From Gallionella sp. UBA6045 (GTDB lineage: Bacteria > Pseudomonadota > Gammaproteobacteria > Burkholderiales > Gallionellaceae), in NCBI GenBank assembly GCA_002429165.1, contig DIYV01000088.1, positions 1 through 18,040 of the forward strand: a DNA stretch of 18,040 bases, written 5' to 3'. The notes beneath the pieces were generated by a model, which saw nothing but the letters and a program-made list of their open reading frames with translations, ran no database searches and was not told the origin of the DNA. Numbering within the stretch: position 1 is the first letter of the stretch; each line of letters starts with the position of its first letter. The translations under genes were made by a program, and so were the position numbers. This document shows positions 8,615-15,816 of this stretch, in pieces.

Positions 8615-9379
8615 ATGTCTGATCACGGCAAAATATATTCAACAAAATTTCAGGACACGCTGGAACGCAGCACCGTCAAGCTGGCTGTCATGATTGCACT
8701 TGCGGTGGCTGTCGGGGGCATAGTGGAAATCGTGCCACTGTTTTACCTGGACACGACCATGACCCATCTGTCGCCCAACGTAAAAGCGTCGCAGAAGAAT
8801 GCGGGAGACACCTCCCCCATCGTCTGGAACCGCCAGCCGGGTCAATCCCTGGATGACTGGAAACCGGGCGACGGTGTACGACCATACAAGCCGCTGGAAC
8901 TGGCCGGGAGAGAAGTTTTCATCCGCGAAGGTTGCTACCTGTGTCACTCGCAGATGATCCGTCCTTTCCGCGATGAAAAGGATCGTTACGGTCATTACTC
9001 GGTGTCTTCCGAGTCCATGTATGACCACCCTTTCCAATGGGGATCCAAGCGTACCGGTCCGGACCTGGCCCGTGTCGGGGGCAAGTATTCGGATGAGTGG
9101 CATCGCCGCCATCTGAGCTATCCCCGCGATGTCGTGCCCGAATCCGTCATGCCCAACTTCTTCTGGCTGGCTAACAACAAGGTGGATCCTGCCAACGTGG
9201 CCAAAACCATGAAGGTGATGCGCATGATGCCCTTCTATCCCGCTCCCTATACCGATGCAGACATCGCCAGCGCAACAACTGCAGTGGAAGGCAAGACCGA
9301 GATGGATGCAGTCATCGCCTACCTGCAGGGCCTGGGCAATCAGATCAAATTCAACGAAGGCGTGGATTACCGTGATTAA
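8615..9379 (+). CDS. ccoO: cbb3-type cytochrome c oxidase subunit II (mono-heme c)
   Basis: Membrane-anchored monoheme cytochrome c that passes electrons from CcoP to CcoN. Seen in 254 residues: one N-terminal helix (about 20-45), the heme motif CYLCH at 107-111 followed by SQMIRPFRDE, and the family block MYDHPFQWGSKRTGPDLARVGGKYSDEW, which I cite only by its first and last parts as MYDHPFQWGS and DLARVGGKYS. I chose the ATG at 8615 because it follows AAGGAG closely; an in-frame ATG 51 bases upstream lies inside ccoN. Odd point: between the helix and the RPYKPLELAG block there is a polar stretch of roughly 35 residues (about 52-88, with SPNVKASQKNAGD and NRQPGQSLDDW) that short CcoO proteins lack. 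Confidence 0.97.
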   Translation: MSDHGKIYSTKFQDTLERSTVKLAVMIALAVAVGGIVEIVPLFYLDTTMTHLSPNVKASQKNAGDTSPIVWNRQPGQSLDDWKPGDGVRPYKPLELAGREVFIREGCYLCHSQMIRPFRDEKDRYGHYSVSSESMYDHPFQWGSKRTGPDLARVGGKYSDEWHRRHLSYPRDVVPESVMPNFFWLANNKVDPANVAKTMKVMRMMPFYPAPYTDADIASATTAVEGKTEMDAVIAYLQGLGNQIKFNEGVDYRD

Positions 9380-9383
9380 GCTG

Positions 9384-9578
9384 ATGGGATACCTGGGCAT
9401 GGACGTCGGGTCCATGACAATGAATGACTGGCTGGGCGTATATTTTGCCTCAATTGTGTTCATCGCCATGGTCTACGTTTATTTCATGGTGTTCCGGCCT
9501 GCAAACAAAGACAAATTCGAGTCAATGCGCAGTATGGCGCTGGATGACGAAGAACATTTTCATGTGGGAGAAAAATAA
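9384..9578 (+). CDS. ccoQ: cbb3-type cytochrome oxidase subunit IV/CcoQ-like
   Basis: Small single-helix subunit thought to stabilise the cbb3 complex. The 64-residue product has one membrane helix (WLGVYFASIVFIAMVYVYF) followed by RPANKDKFESMRSMALDDEE, the usual CcoQ pattern of a helix and an acidic tail. It sits between ccoO and ccoP as in other cco operons, and its TAA shares a base with the ccoP ATG. The start is not certain: ATG 9384 has no Shine-Dalgarno; GTG 9372 (overlapping the ccoO stop), ATG 9399, 9414 and 9420 are in the same frame. Starting at 9414 or 9420 would give a more standard length of 52-54 residues. Confidence 0.88.
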   Translation: MGYLGMDVGSMTMNDWLGVYFASIVFIAMVYVYFMVFRPANKDKFESMRSMALDDEEHFHVGEK

Positions 9579-10612
9579 TGAGTGAAGATCAAAACCCTTC
9601 TGGTGATGGAAAAGGGCAAACACGCAAACAACATATTCAAAGCGCCGAGAGTGCCAGCCGAAACCCCTATCAAAACCCCGATGGTGGTATAACTACCACT
9701 GGGCACTTGTGGGACGACGATCTGGCCGACTTTACCAATCAACCGCCCAGGTGGTGGATGCTGGCCCTGACAGCCAGTGCAATCTGGATCGTAGTGTATT
9801 GGCTGTACTATCCATCCGTTCCCATTCCAACTTCCAACACCTTCTTCAAAGGTATGGGGGGATGGACGGCAATCAAGGAAGAAGAAGCCGACAAGAGCGA
9901 AGTGGACACAGTGCGCGGCAAGTATGAAGCCAAGATCAAAGATCTGGCGCCGGCGGCTATCCTTGCCGACAGCGATCTGACCGAGTATGTGAAACGCTCC
10001 GGCAAGGTGCTGTTCGGCGACAACTGCGCACCTTGTCATGGCACGAACGGTGTCGGCACCAGGGACAAGGAAGGTCTGTTTGCACCGGTTCTGGACGACG
10101 ACGATTGGCTGTATGGCGGCAAGATCGACGACATCTACACCACGATTTCCGGCGGGCGGCAAGGCATGATGATCGCGCACAAGGACACTTTGTCCGCGCA
10201 GCAAATCGACGATGTGGCCAAATATGTCAAGGCGATGAGCAATGAAGGAAAGGGTACAGCGGACGCTGATCCTGTGGTTGCGGCCGGCAAGAAGGTATTC
10301 ATGGAAAGCGACTGTACCGGCTGTCATGGCGCCGATGCCAAGGGGATGCAGGCGATGGGCTCGGCCAACCTGACCGACAAGGTCTGGCGTTTTGACGGAT
10401 CATTGAAGGGGATTGAACGCACCATTACTTATGGCGTGAATTCCGGCGATCCCAAGGCGCGTATAGCGGTCATGCCCAGTTTCACGGCGGCAGGAAAATT
10501 GAGCGATGCAGATATCAAGAAGTTGGCCGTCTATGTTTACAAGTTTGGCGGCGGTCAACCCGATGAACCCGCAGCGGCGCCTGCCGCTGCTCCGGCAGTG
10601 TCGGCAAAGTAA
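9578..10612 (+). CDS. ccoP: cbb3-type cytochrome c oxidase subunit III (di-heme c)
   Basis: Diheme cytochrome c that takes electrons from soluble or membrane cytochrome c and passes them to CcoO. Seen in 344 residues: a cytoplasmic-side polar N terminus of about 55 residues, one membrane helix (WWMLALTASAIWIVVYWLYY, about 59-78), heme motifs CAPCH at 150-154 and CTGCH at 246-250, a likely axial Met in GRQGMMIAH and Met299 in AVMPSF, and an Ala/Pro-rich C-terminal tail (DEPAAAPAAAPAVSAK). The N-terminal pattern ending in NPDGGITTTGHLWDDDLADF is the CcoP family signature before the helix. The start overlaps the ccoQ stop (TAATG). A single helix makes this the short CcoP type. Confidence 0.98.
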   Translation: MSEDQNPSGDGKGQTRKQHIQSAESASRNPYQNPDGGITTTGHLWDDDLADFTNQPPRWWMLALTASAIWIVVYWLYYPSVPIPTSNTFFKGMGGWTAIKEEEADKSEVDTVRGKYEAKIKDLAPAAILADSDLTEYVKRSGKVLFGDNCAPCHGTNGVGTRDKEGLFAPVLDDDDWLYGGKIDDIYTTISGGRQGMMIAHKDTLSAQQIDDVAKYVKAMSNEGKGTADADPVVAAGKKVFMESDCTGCHGADAKGMQAMGSANLTDKVWRFDGSLKGIERTITYGVNSGDPKARIAVMPSFTAAGKLSDADIKKLAVYVYKFGGGQPDEPAAAPAAAPAVSAK

Positions 10613-10625
10613 TCTCCGTATGCAT

Positions 10626-10648
10626 GCACAGGGCATCATGCCCTGTGC
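10626..10648 (+). repeat. Perfect hairpin between ccoP and the small membrane peptide gene
   Basis: An 11-base arm GCACAGGGCAT and its exact complement flank a single C, giving a practical stem of 9 bp with a 5-base loop. No T run follows, so it is unlikely to be a terminator; it more likely stabilises the 3' end of the ccoNOQP message or sets a processing point. Confidence 0.7.
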
Positions 10649-10681
10649 GGTGATCTTGGATCTTAACTGGGGAGAATGCAG

Positions 10682-10801
10682 ATGAATCACGATGCGGTGT
10701 TCTGGGGTGTCATCATCGGTGTTGCAGGCAGTGCTGCGGTAGTGGCTTGGTTGTTTTATGTGTTATACAGGAATGCAACCAGGAACAAAGACAGTCAATA
10801 A
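10682..10801 (+). CDS. Predicted 39-residue membrane peptide at the end of the ccoNOQP operon
   Basis: 39 codons plus TAA, starting MNHDAVFWGVIIGVAG, with one hydrophobic helix of about 25 residues (VFWGVIIGVAGSAAVVAWLF) and a basic C-terminal tail (YRNATRNKDSQ), which predicts an N-out, C-in helix. A clear ribosome binding site (GGGGAG) lies before the ATG, and a rho-independent terminator follows 21 bases past the stop, so it is the last gene of the oxidase transcript. In P. stutzeri the cbb3 crystal structure contains an extra single-helix subunit of similar size, CcoM; this peptide has the right size, topology and gene place for such a role, but I cannot show homology. It is below common gene-calling length limits. 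Confidence 0.72.
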   Translation: MNHDAVFWGVIIGVAGSAAVVAWLFYVLYRNATRNKDSQ

Positions 10802-10822
10802 TAGAATCTTATCGCTGTACGC

Positions 10823-10852
10823 AAGGAGGAGTGTAATATCTCCTCCTTTTTT
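10823..10852 (+). terminator. Rho-independent terminator of the ccoNOQP transcript
   Basis: AAGGAGGAG and CTCCTCCTT pair over nine bases around an 8-base loop and run into six T. It closes the unit that begins with ccoN. Confidence 0.9.
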
Positions 10853-10924
10853 CACTTCGCTATATCAGCAAGTTCTGAACAAGTTGATTTGCGTGAGGTC
10901 TATACAATTCTTTCGTTAGCCAGA

Positions 10925-10953
10925 TTGGCTAAATTGTGTAGTCTGGATATTAG
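10925..10953 (+). promoter_or_regulatory. Possible promoter of ccoGHIS with palindrome over the -35 box
   Basis: TTGGCT (10925-10930), 17-base spacer, TATTAG (10948-10953). The -35 lies inside the perfect dyad TTAGCCA-GAT-TGGCTAA (10916-10932), which may be an operator. The placement downstream of a terminator makes a separate promoter plausible. Confidence 0.4.
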
Positions 10954-11009
10954 TCTCTTACCAGTTAAATGATGTCAAGAAATGACAAGAATGTAACCTC
11001 GCAGCGGAT

Positions 11010-11100
11010 GTCATTGCGAGCGAAGCGCGGCAATCCAGTCATTAAAATGCCTTTAATGAAATCTGCTGGATTGTCACGTCGCTGCGCTCCTCGCAATAAC
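11010..11100. repeat. Intergenic inverted repeat, GTCATTGCGAGCGAAGCG type
   Basis: The outer arms GTCATTGCGAG...CAATCCAG (11010-11038) and CTGGATTG...CTCGCAATAAC (11066-11100) are imperfect complements, and an inner perfect hairpin TCATTAAA / TTTAATGA (11039-11046 and 11052-11059) forms the tip. Elements with this core are scattered in large numbers in many bacterial genomes, probably as non-autonomous mobile repeats. Confidence 0.75.
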
Positions 11101-11141
11101 CACCTTTTTGGTTCCGGCTCGTCCGGCTTAGGAATTAATGC

Positions 11142-12572
11142 ATGAAAAAAGAGCACCAACAGAACGATACCGGCAGCGTCACCGATATCTATCAGGAGTT
11201 TGAGACCTGGAACGTCAATCTGGGTGACAAGACCATCCACGCCAAACGCATGCCGGGATTTTACCGCTCGGTGAAATACCTGACCGGCTCGCTCTGGCTG
11301 ATCTTCTTTCTTGTCCCCTATGCACGCTGGAACGGCAAGCAGGCCATACTGTTCGACATCGGAAACCGCCAGTTTCACTTTTTCAATCTGACGGTACTGC
11401 CCCAGGATATCTGGATGCTGTCGTTGCTGCTGCTGGTGTTGGCGATGACCCTGTTCGCGGTGACTTCCGTCGCTTCGCGGGTATTCTGCGGCTACTTCTG
11501 TTTTCAGACGGTGTGGACGGATGTGTTTACCTGGATAGAGGAAAAGGTCGAAGGCAATCCTTCGCAGCGGCGCAAACTGGATAATGCCCCGTGGAATTTC
11601 AACAAGATCCGTTTGAAATTGATCAAGCACTCGTTCTGGCTGGTGATCGCGGCTTTGACCGGTATCAGTTTTTCAATCTGGTTCGTCGATGCCTTCGACT
11701 ATTGGCACAACTTGCTGGCCCTCCAGTTGCCGATGGTGGGCTGGGTAACGCTAACCATGTTCATTGGCGGAACATACACTCTGGCCGGATTGTTGCGTGA
11801 ACAGACCTGCTTCTGGCTGTGCCCTTATGCGCGCATCCAGGCGGTGATGTCAGATAGCCAGACCATCATGCCAACCTACGATGTCAAGCGCGGCGAGCCG
11901 CGCGGCAAACTACAGCGGGGTGCCCTAGCCGGCGCGCAGGGAAAAGGCGACTGCATCGACTGTTTTCAGTGCGTGCAAGTCTGTCCGACCGGAGTGGATA
12001 TCCGCGAAGGCCAGCAGTTGGGTTGTATTACCTGCGGGCTTTGCCTGGATGCCTGCGACTCCGTCATGGACAAGATCGGCCGCCCGCGCGGATTGATCCG
12101 CTACGCCTCGCTGGATGAAATCGACGGCAAGCCGGTTAAAAAACTTTACCAGCACCCGCGTACCTGGGTTTACATCGGCATCATCATCATCGCGTTGAGC
12201 GGCATCGTATATGGCTTGACCCACATGGGTGCGATGACGCTCAGGGTAATCCCGGAACGCCAGCCATTATTTGTCACCATGAGTGATGGTTCTATCCAGA
12301 ACAAATACGAATTGAAGGTGCTCAACAAGACCGACAGGGATCTTCATGTGAATGTGACGGCCGAGCACGGTGTGCCGGGGCAGATCATCATCGGTGCCGA
12401 GCAGCCGCTGCTGACCCATCATGGTCGCGGCACTTCGTTTACAATATTCGTCAGGGCACCCGGTCAGAACATTAACAAGGAAGTGACGCGGATCGAGTTC
12501 CACATACGTAGCACGGAAGATCCATCAATCGAGGCGGAATACGACTCAAAATTCAACGCCCCCAAGCCCTGA
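11142..12572 (+). CDS. ccoG: Cytochrome c oxidase accessory protein CcoG (FixG/RdxA family)
   Basis: Membrane-bound iron-sulfur protein of cbb3 assembly; family members have been shown to act as cupric reductases that feed Cu(I) to the oxidase pathway. Seen in 476 residues: about five hydrophobic helices, cysteine pairs in or near the membrane (CGYFC at 116-120 and CFWLC at 223-227), two 4Fe-4S motifs (Cys271, 274, 277, 281 and Cys295, 298, 301, 305), a last helix near 345-365 and a C-terminal Ig-like domain containing NKYELKVLNKTDRD. All match the family. The ATG follows TTAGGA. It leads the ccoG-H-I-S group, with fixH 25 bases after its stop. Confidence 0.97.
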   Translation: MKKEHQQNDTGSVTDIYQEFETWNVNLGDKTIHAKRMPGFYRSVKYLTGSLWLIFFLVPYARWNGKQAILFDIGNRQFHFFNLTVLPQDIWMLSLLLLVLAMTLFAVTSVASRVFCGYFCFQTVWTDVFTWIEEKVEGNPSQRRKLDNAPWNFNKIRLKLIKHSFWLVIAALTGISFSIWFVDAFDYWHNLLALQLPMVGWVTLTMFIGGTYTLAGLLREQTCFWLCPYARIQAVMSDSQTIMPTYDVKRGEPRGKLQRGALAGAQGKGDCIDCFQCVQVCPTGVDIREGQQLGCITCGLCLDACDSVMDKIGRPRGLIRYASLDEIDGKPVKKLYQHPRTWVYIGIIIIALSGIVYGLTHMGAMTLRVIPERQPLFVTMSDGSIQNKYELKVLNKTDRDLHVNVTAEHGVPGQIIIGAEQPLLTHHGRGTSFTIFVRAPGQNINKEVTRIEFHIRSTEDPSIEAEYDSKFNAPKP

Positions 12573-12597
12573 GCAGGATTCGACAAGGAATGAACAA

Positions 12598-13116
12598 ATG
12601 ATTTCACAAGAAAACAAGGATGGCTGGCGCAACCCCTGGTTCCTCGGCATGGTCGGTGTGGTCGTCACGGCTGTATTGGTGAATTTTGTGTTGATCGGGT
12701 ACGCCTTGCACGGCCGCTCCACTCTGGTGGATTACCAGTACAACACCAGGGATCGCAAGTCCGATACGGAAACGATAGGCAACATACAGGCGCAAAAAGC
12801 CCTGGCCTGGAAATTCACCCTCAAGCTGCCGAAAACGGTCGTGCTTGGCACACCGGCCTCCTATGAAATCGATGTGGACGATCGCCTCGGTGCACCGGTC
12901 AGCGGCGAAATGGAAGTGGTGGCCTATCGCGCTTCCAACGCAAACAAGGATTTTTTGATCCCCTTCACTCAAGTATCGTCAGGTAAATATCAAGGCTATA
13001 TCAGCTTCCCGCTCAAGGGCTACTGGGAATTGCACATGCGTGTGACACGGGGGAACGATGTGTTCGACGCGGAAAGCAGCAAGGTACTGGTTTCAGAAAC
13101 AGGAGCCGCAAACTAA
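12598..13116 (+). CDS. ccoH: FixH/CcoH family cbb3 assembly protein
   Basis: 172-residue membrane-anchored protein needed for stable assembly of cbb3 oxidase. Seen: the family's start pattern WRNPWFLGMVG running into a single N-terminal helix (about 15-38), the IGYALHGRSTLVDY segment after it, and a periplasmic beta-rich domain that includes FTLKLPKT, PVSGEMEVVAYR and GYWELHMRVTRG. FixH proteins in this class usually show the W-x-NPW and YY/D-Y features seen here. The ATG lies 4 bases past AAGGAATGAAC. It is sandwiched between ccoG and ccoI, the standard order. Confidence 0.94.
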   Translation: MISQENKDGWRNPWFLGMVGVVVTAVLVNFVLIGYALHGRSTLVDYQYNTRDRKSDTETIGNIQAQKALAWKFTLKLPKTVVLGTPASYEIDVDDRLGAPVSGEMEVVAYRASNANKDFLIPFTQVSSGKYQGYISFPLKGYWELHMRVTRGNDVFDAESSKVLVSETGAAN

Positions 13117-13123
13117 GTCATTA

Positions 13124-15592
13124 ATGAATCGGCAGAGCACACACAGCACTTGCAACTGCTTTCATTGCGGCTTGCCGGTCGGCGCCGGGACCGGCTACCA
13201 CGCCCTGCTGGAAGGCGTGGAACGCGACTTCTGTTGCCTGGGCTGCCAGTCGGTCTGCACGGCCATTTTCGAGGCAGGATTGCAAGGCTATTACCAGCGC
13301 ACCCCGGAAGGCGTACTGCTCGCGCCCCCTCCGGAACCGCCCAGAGACATCGACATCTATGACCTCGACGAGGTGCAGCAGGAGTTCATCACCCGTTCCG
13401 GCGACCTGCGCGATATCCACCTGCTGGTGGAAGGCATCCACTGCCCCGCCTGTGTGTGGTTGATCGAACGCGCGCTGCAGCGCGAACCCGGGGTTCAGTT
13501 GGCCAATGTCAATCTGGCCGCCAGGCGCATACACCTGCGCTGGGACAGCAAGCTCAACAAACTGTCCAACCTGATCCGCGCACTCGCCAGGATAGGCTAC
13601 TCGGCGGTTCCTTACGATCAGGAAAATGCGGAAGGCGTCATCAAGAAGTCCAACCGCAGCATGTTGTTTCGCCTGTTCTTCGCCGGCTTTGCGATGATGA
13701 ACCTGATCTGGATCTCCATCGCGCTATACAGCGGTGCAGATAAAGGCGAGTTCCGCGAGTTCTTCTACTGGATGGGTTTCGTATTGGCCACCCCGACCCT
13801 GTTGTATTCGGGTTATCCGTTTTATCGCGGCGCGATCGGCGGGTTGCGCGCCGGTCGGCTCACCATGGACCTGCCGATCACCATCGGCCTCAGCGTGACC
13901 TATGCCTATTCGACCTATATCACGGTGACGGCGAACACGATCGGCGCGGTCTATTTTGATACCGTCACCAATCTGATTTTCGTGATCCTGATCGGGCGCT
14001 ATCTGGAAGGCATGTTCCGCCACCAGGCCCTGTCAGCCACCAAGCGGCTGACGGAATTGCAGCCGCGCGTGGCAACCGTCATGCAGGATGGCAAGGAGCA
14101 GATTACGCCGACACGCGCAATCAGACCCGGCGACCATGTGCTGATCAAGCCCGGTTACAAAGTGCCGGTAGACGGTATCGTGCTTGAAGGCCGAAGTGCA
14201 GTTGATGAATCCATGCTGAGCGGCGAATCCGCCCCGGTGAACAAATCCGCCGGAGCCAAGGTCACTTCCGGAACCGTGAATACCAATGGCGCATTGCTGG
14301 TTGAGGTGAGTACGACTTTGCAGGACACCACTCTGGCAAAGATCATCCGGCTGGTCGAAGAGGCGCAGGCTTCCAAAGCGCCGATACAACGATTGGCCGA
14401 CACCATCGTGCCCTGGTTTGTACTGGTGACGCTGATTTGTGCGACGCTGACCTTTTTGATCTGGTACGGCAAAAGTTTCGAGCTCGCGTTGATGGCGGCG
14501 ACTTCGGTGCTGATCATCACCTGCCCTTGCGCGCTGGGGATGGCAACGCCGATGTCGGTTGCCGTGGCCTCGGGCCTGGGAGCCAGGCACGGCATTTTGA
14601 TCAGGAACGGCCTGGTGCTGGAAACCCTGTCCAGGGTCACCCATTTCGTGTTCGACAAGACCGGCACGCTGACAGAAGGCAAGATGAGCGTGGCTGTTAT
14701 GCGTTCCGCCCCCGGTGTGGAAATATCGGACATATTGCGCAGCTCCGCCGCAGTGGAACGTTACAGCGAACATGGTGCTGCCAGGGCCATCATCGCCGAG
14801 GCGGACATGCGACAGTTGAATTTTCGCAATGTAGCTGTGCAGGGGTTTCATGCCACCCCCGGGCTGGGCGTGCAGGCAGAGATAGACGGAAAGACTGTAT
14901 TGCTGGGCAGCCTCGAGTGGCTGGCCCGCAACGGCATCAATCCGGATGCAGGATTGCAGGCGCACGCGCTCGAACTGGAAGCACAGGCGATGAGCTGCGT
15001 GCACTGCGCGTTGGGCACTGTGCATGTTGCGGTGTTCGCACTGGCGGACAAGTTGCGCGGCGATGCACAGCAATTGGTGAATGAGTTGCGCGCGGCGGGC
15101 ATAGGCATGACCCTGCTAAGCGGGGACCGCAAGGCGGTGGCCGAGTCCATCGCACGGCAGTTGGGCGGCATGGATGTGATCGCCGAAGTGTTGCCGCAGG
15201 ACAAGGACAAAGAGATTCAGCGCCTGCAACAGTCCGGCGCGGTGGTGGCCATGGTGGGTGACGGCGTCAACGACGCGCCGGCATTGATACGTGCCGATGT
15301 GGGCATCGCGCTCGGCTCGGGGACCGATGTGTCGGTGGAAAGTGCAGATATCGTGCTGATGCACAACGGGCTGGACAAAGTGCGTTTGGCTACCCTGCTG
15401 TCGCGCCGCACCCTGCGTACCATTAAGCAAAACATCGGGCTTTCATTCATATATAACGTTATCATGGTGCCGCTGGCGATGATGGCCAGGGTGGATCCGC
15501 TGGTGGCGGCGATCACCATGCCCATCAGTTCATTGGTGGTGATCGGCAATGCAGCACGCATCCGCAACCTGTTCAACCATGAAAAACCATAG
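13124..15592 (+). CDS. ccoI: Copper-translocating P1B-type ATPase CcoI/FixI
   Basis: Heavy-metal ATPase that exports copper toward the cbb3 CuB site. The 822-residue product has an N-terminal Cys-rich metal-binding domain (CNCFHC at 10-15, CCLGC at 37-41), an HMA domain with GIHCPACVWLIE (Cys107, Cys110), eight predicted helices, the actuator loop SGES at 366-369, the ion-path motif CPC at 467-469, the phosphorylated Asp511 in DKTGT, and GDGVNDAP at 712-719. Odd points: the conserved SEHP motif reads SEHG (548-551), and the nucleotide domain has an extra CVHC pair (625-628). I chose ATG 13124, 7 bases after the ccoH stop; the frame is open further upstream inside ccoH, but the family N terminus starts near here. 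The nearest AGGAG is rather far (18 bases). Confidence 0.96.
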   Translation: MNRQSTHSTCNCFHCGLPVGAGTGYHALLEGVERDFCCLGCQSVCTAIFEAGLQGYYQRTPEGVLLAPPPEPPRDIDIYDLDEVQQEFITRSGDLRDIHLLVEGIHCPACVWLIERALQREPGVQLANVNLAARRIHLRWDSKLNKLSNLIRALARIGYSAVPYDQENAEGVIKKSNRSMLFRLFFAGFAMMNLIWISIALYSGADKGEFREFFYWMGFVLATPTLLYSGYPFYRGAIGGLRAGRLTMDLPITIGLSVTYAYSTYITVTANTIGAVYFDTVTNLIFVILIGRYLEGMFRHQALSATKRLTELQPRVATVMQDGKEQITPTRAIRPGDHVLIKPGYKVPVDGIVLEGRSAVDESMLSGESAPVNKSAGAKVTSGTVNTNGALLVEVSTTLQDTTLAKIIRLVEEAQASKAPIQRLADTIVPWFVLVTLICATLTFLIWYGKSFELALMAATSVLIITCPCALGMATPMSVAVASGLGARHGILIRNGLVLETLSRVTHFVFDKTGTLTEGKMSVAVMRSAPGVEISDILRSSAAVERYSEHGAARAIIAEADMRQLNFRNVAVQGFHATPGLGVQAEIDGKTVLLGSLEWLARNGINPDAGLQAHALELEAQAMSCVHCALGTVHVAVFALADKLRGDAQQLVNELRAAGIGMTLLSGDRKAVAESIARQLGGMDVIAEVLPQDKDKEIQRLQQSGAVVAMVGDGVNDAPALIRADVGIALGSGTDVSVESADIVLMHNGLDKVRLATLLSRRTLRTIKQNIGLSFIYNVIMVPLAMMARVDPLVAAITMPISSLVVIGNAARIRNLFNHEKP

Positions 15593-15600
15593 GAGATGAC

Positions 15601-15756
15601 ATGAGCGTAATTTACAGCCTGATCCCCGGCATGATGTTCCTGGGTCTGGTGTTTTTCGTCATCATGATCTGGGCAGTCAAACACGGGCAGTACGAAGACA
15701 TGGAAGGCAATGCCAACCGCATCCTGCAGGATGACGATGAAGACATGATGCCATGA
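15601..15756 (+). CDS. ccoS: cbb3-type cytochrome oxidase assembly protein CcoS
   Basis: 51-residue membrane protein needed to insert heme b and CuB into CcoN. Seen: a single helix starting IPGMMFLGLVFFVIMIWAV, the following KHGQYEDMEGNANRIL segment typical of the family, and an acidic tail (DDDEDMMP). AGGAG lies 5 bases before the ATG, and the gene begins 8 bases past the ccoI stop. It is the last gene of the assembly group; the next gene faces it on the other strand. The gene is shorter than usual ORF limits. Confidence 0.95.
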   Translation: MSVIYSLIPGMMFLGLVFFVIMIWAVKHGQYEDMEGNANRILQDDDEDMMP

Positions 15757-15816
15757 AGAACCACCTGTCGGAAAATTCCCGTTCCGAAGGTTTTCAGGAT
15801 GGCGAAATCAATCTCT

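Larger units (their letters stand above)
10853..11141 (+). promoter_or_regulatory. Gap between the structural and assembly gene groups
   Basis: With the end of the previous unit this makes about 340 bases without a gene. It holds a possible promoter (10925-10953) whose -35 box lies in a small palindrome, and the long inverted repeat at 11010-11100. A half FNR-like sequence TTGATttgcGTGAG occurs at 10884-10897, but its right half does not fit. The ccoG start is preceded by a TAGGA sequence 8 bases before the ATG. Confidence 0.5.

Noticed and set aside
10884..10897. Second FNR box ahead of ccoG
   Set aside because: Only the left half TTGAT fits; the right half GTGAG differs too much from ATCAA.
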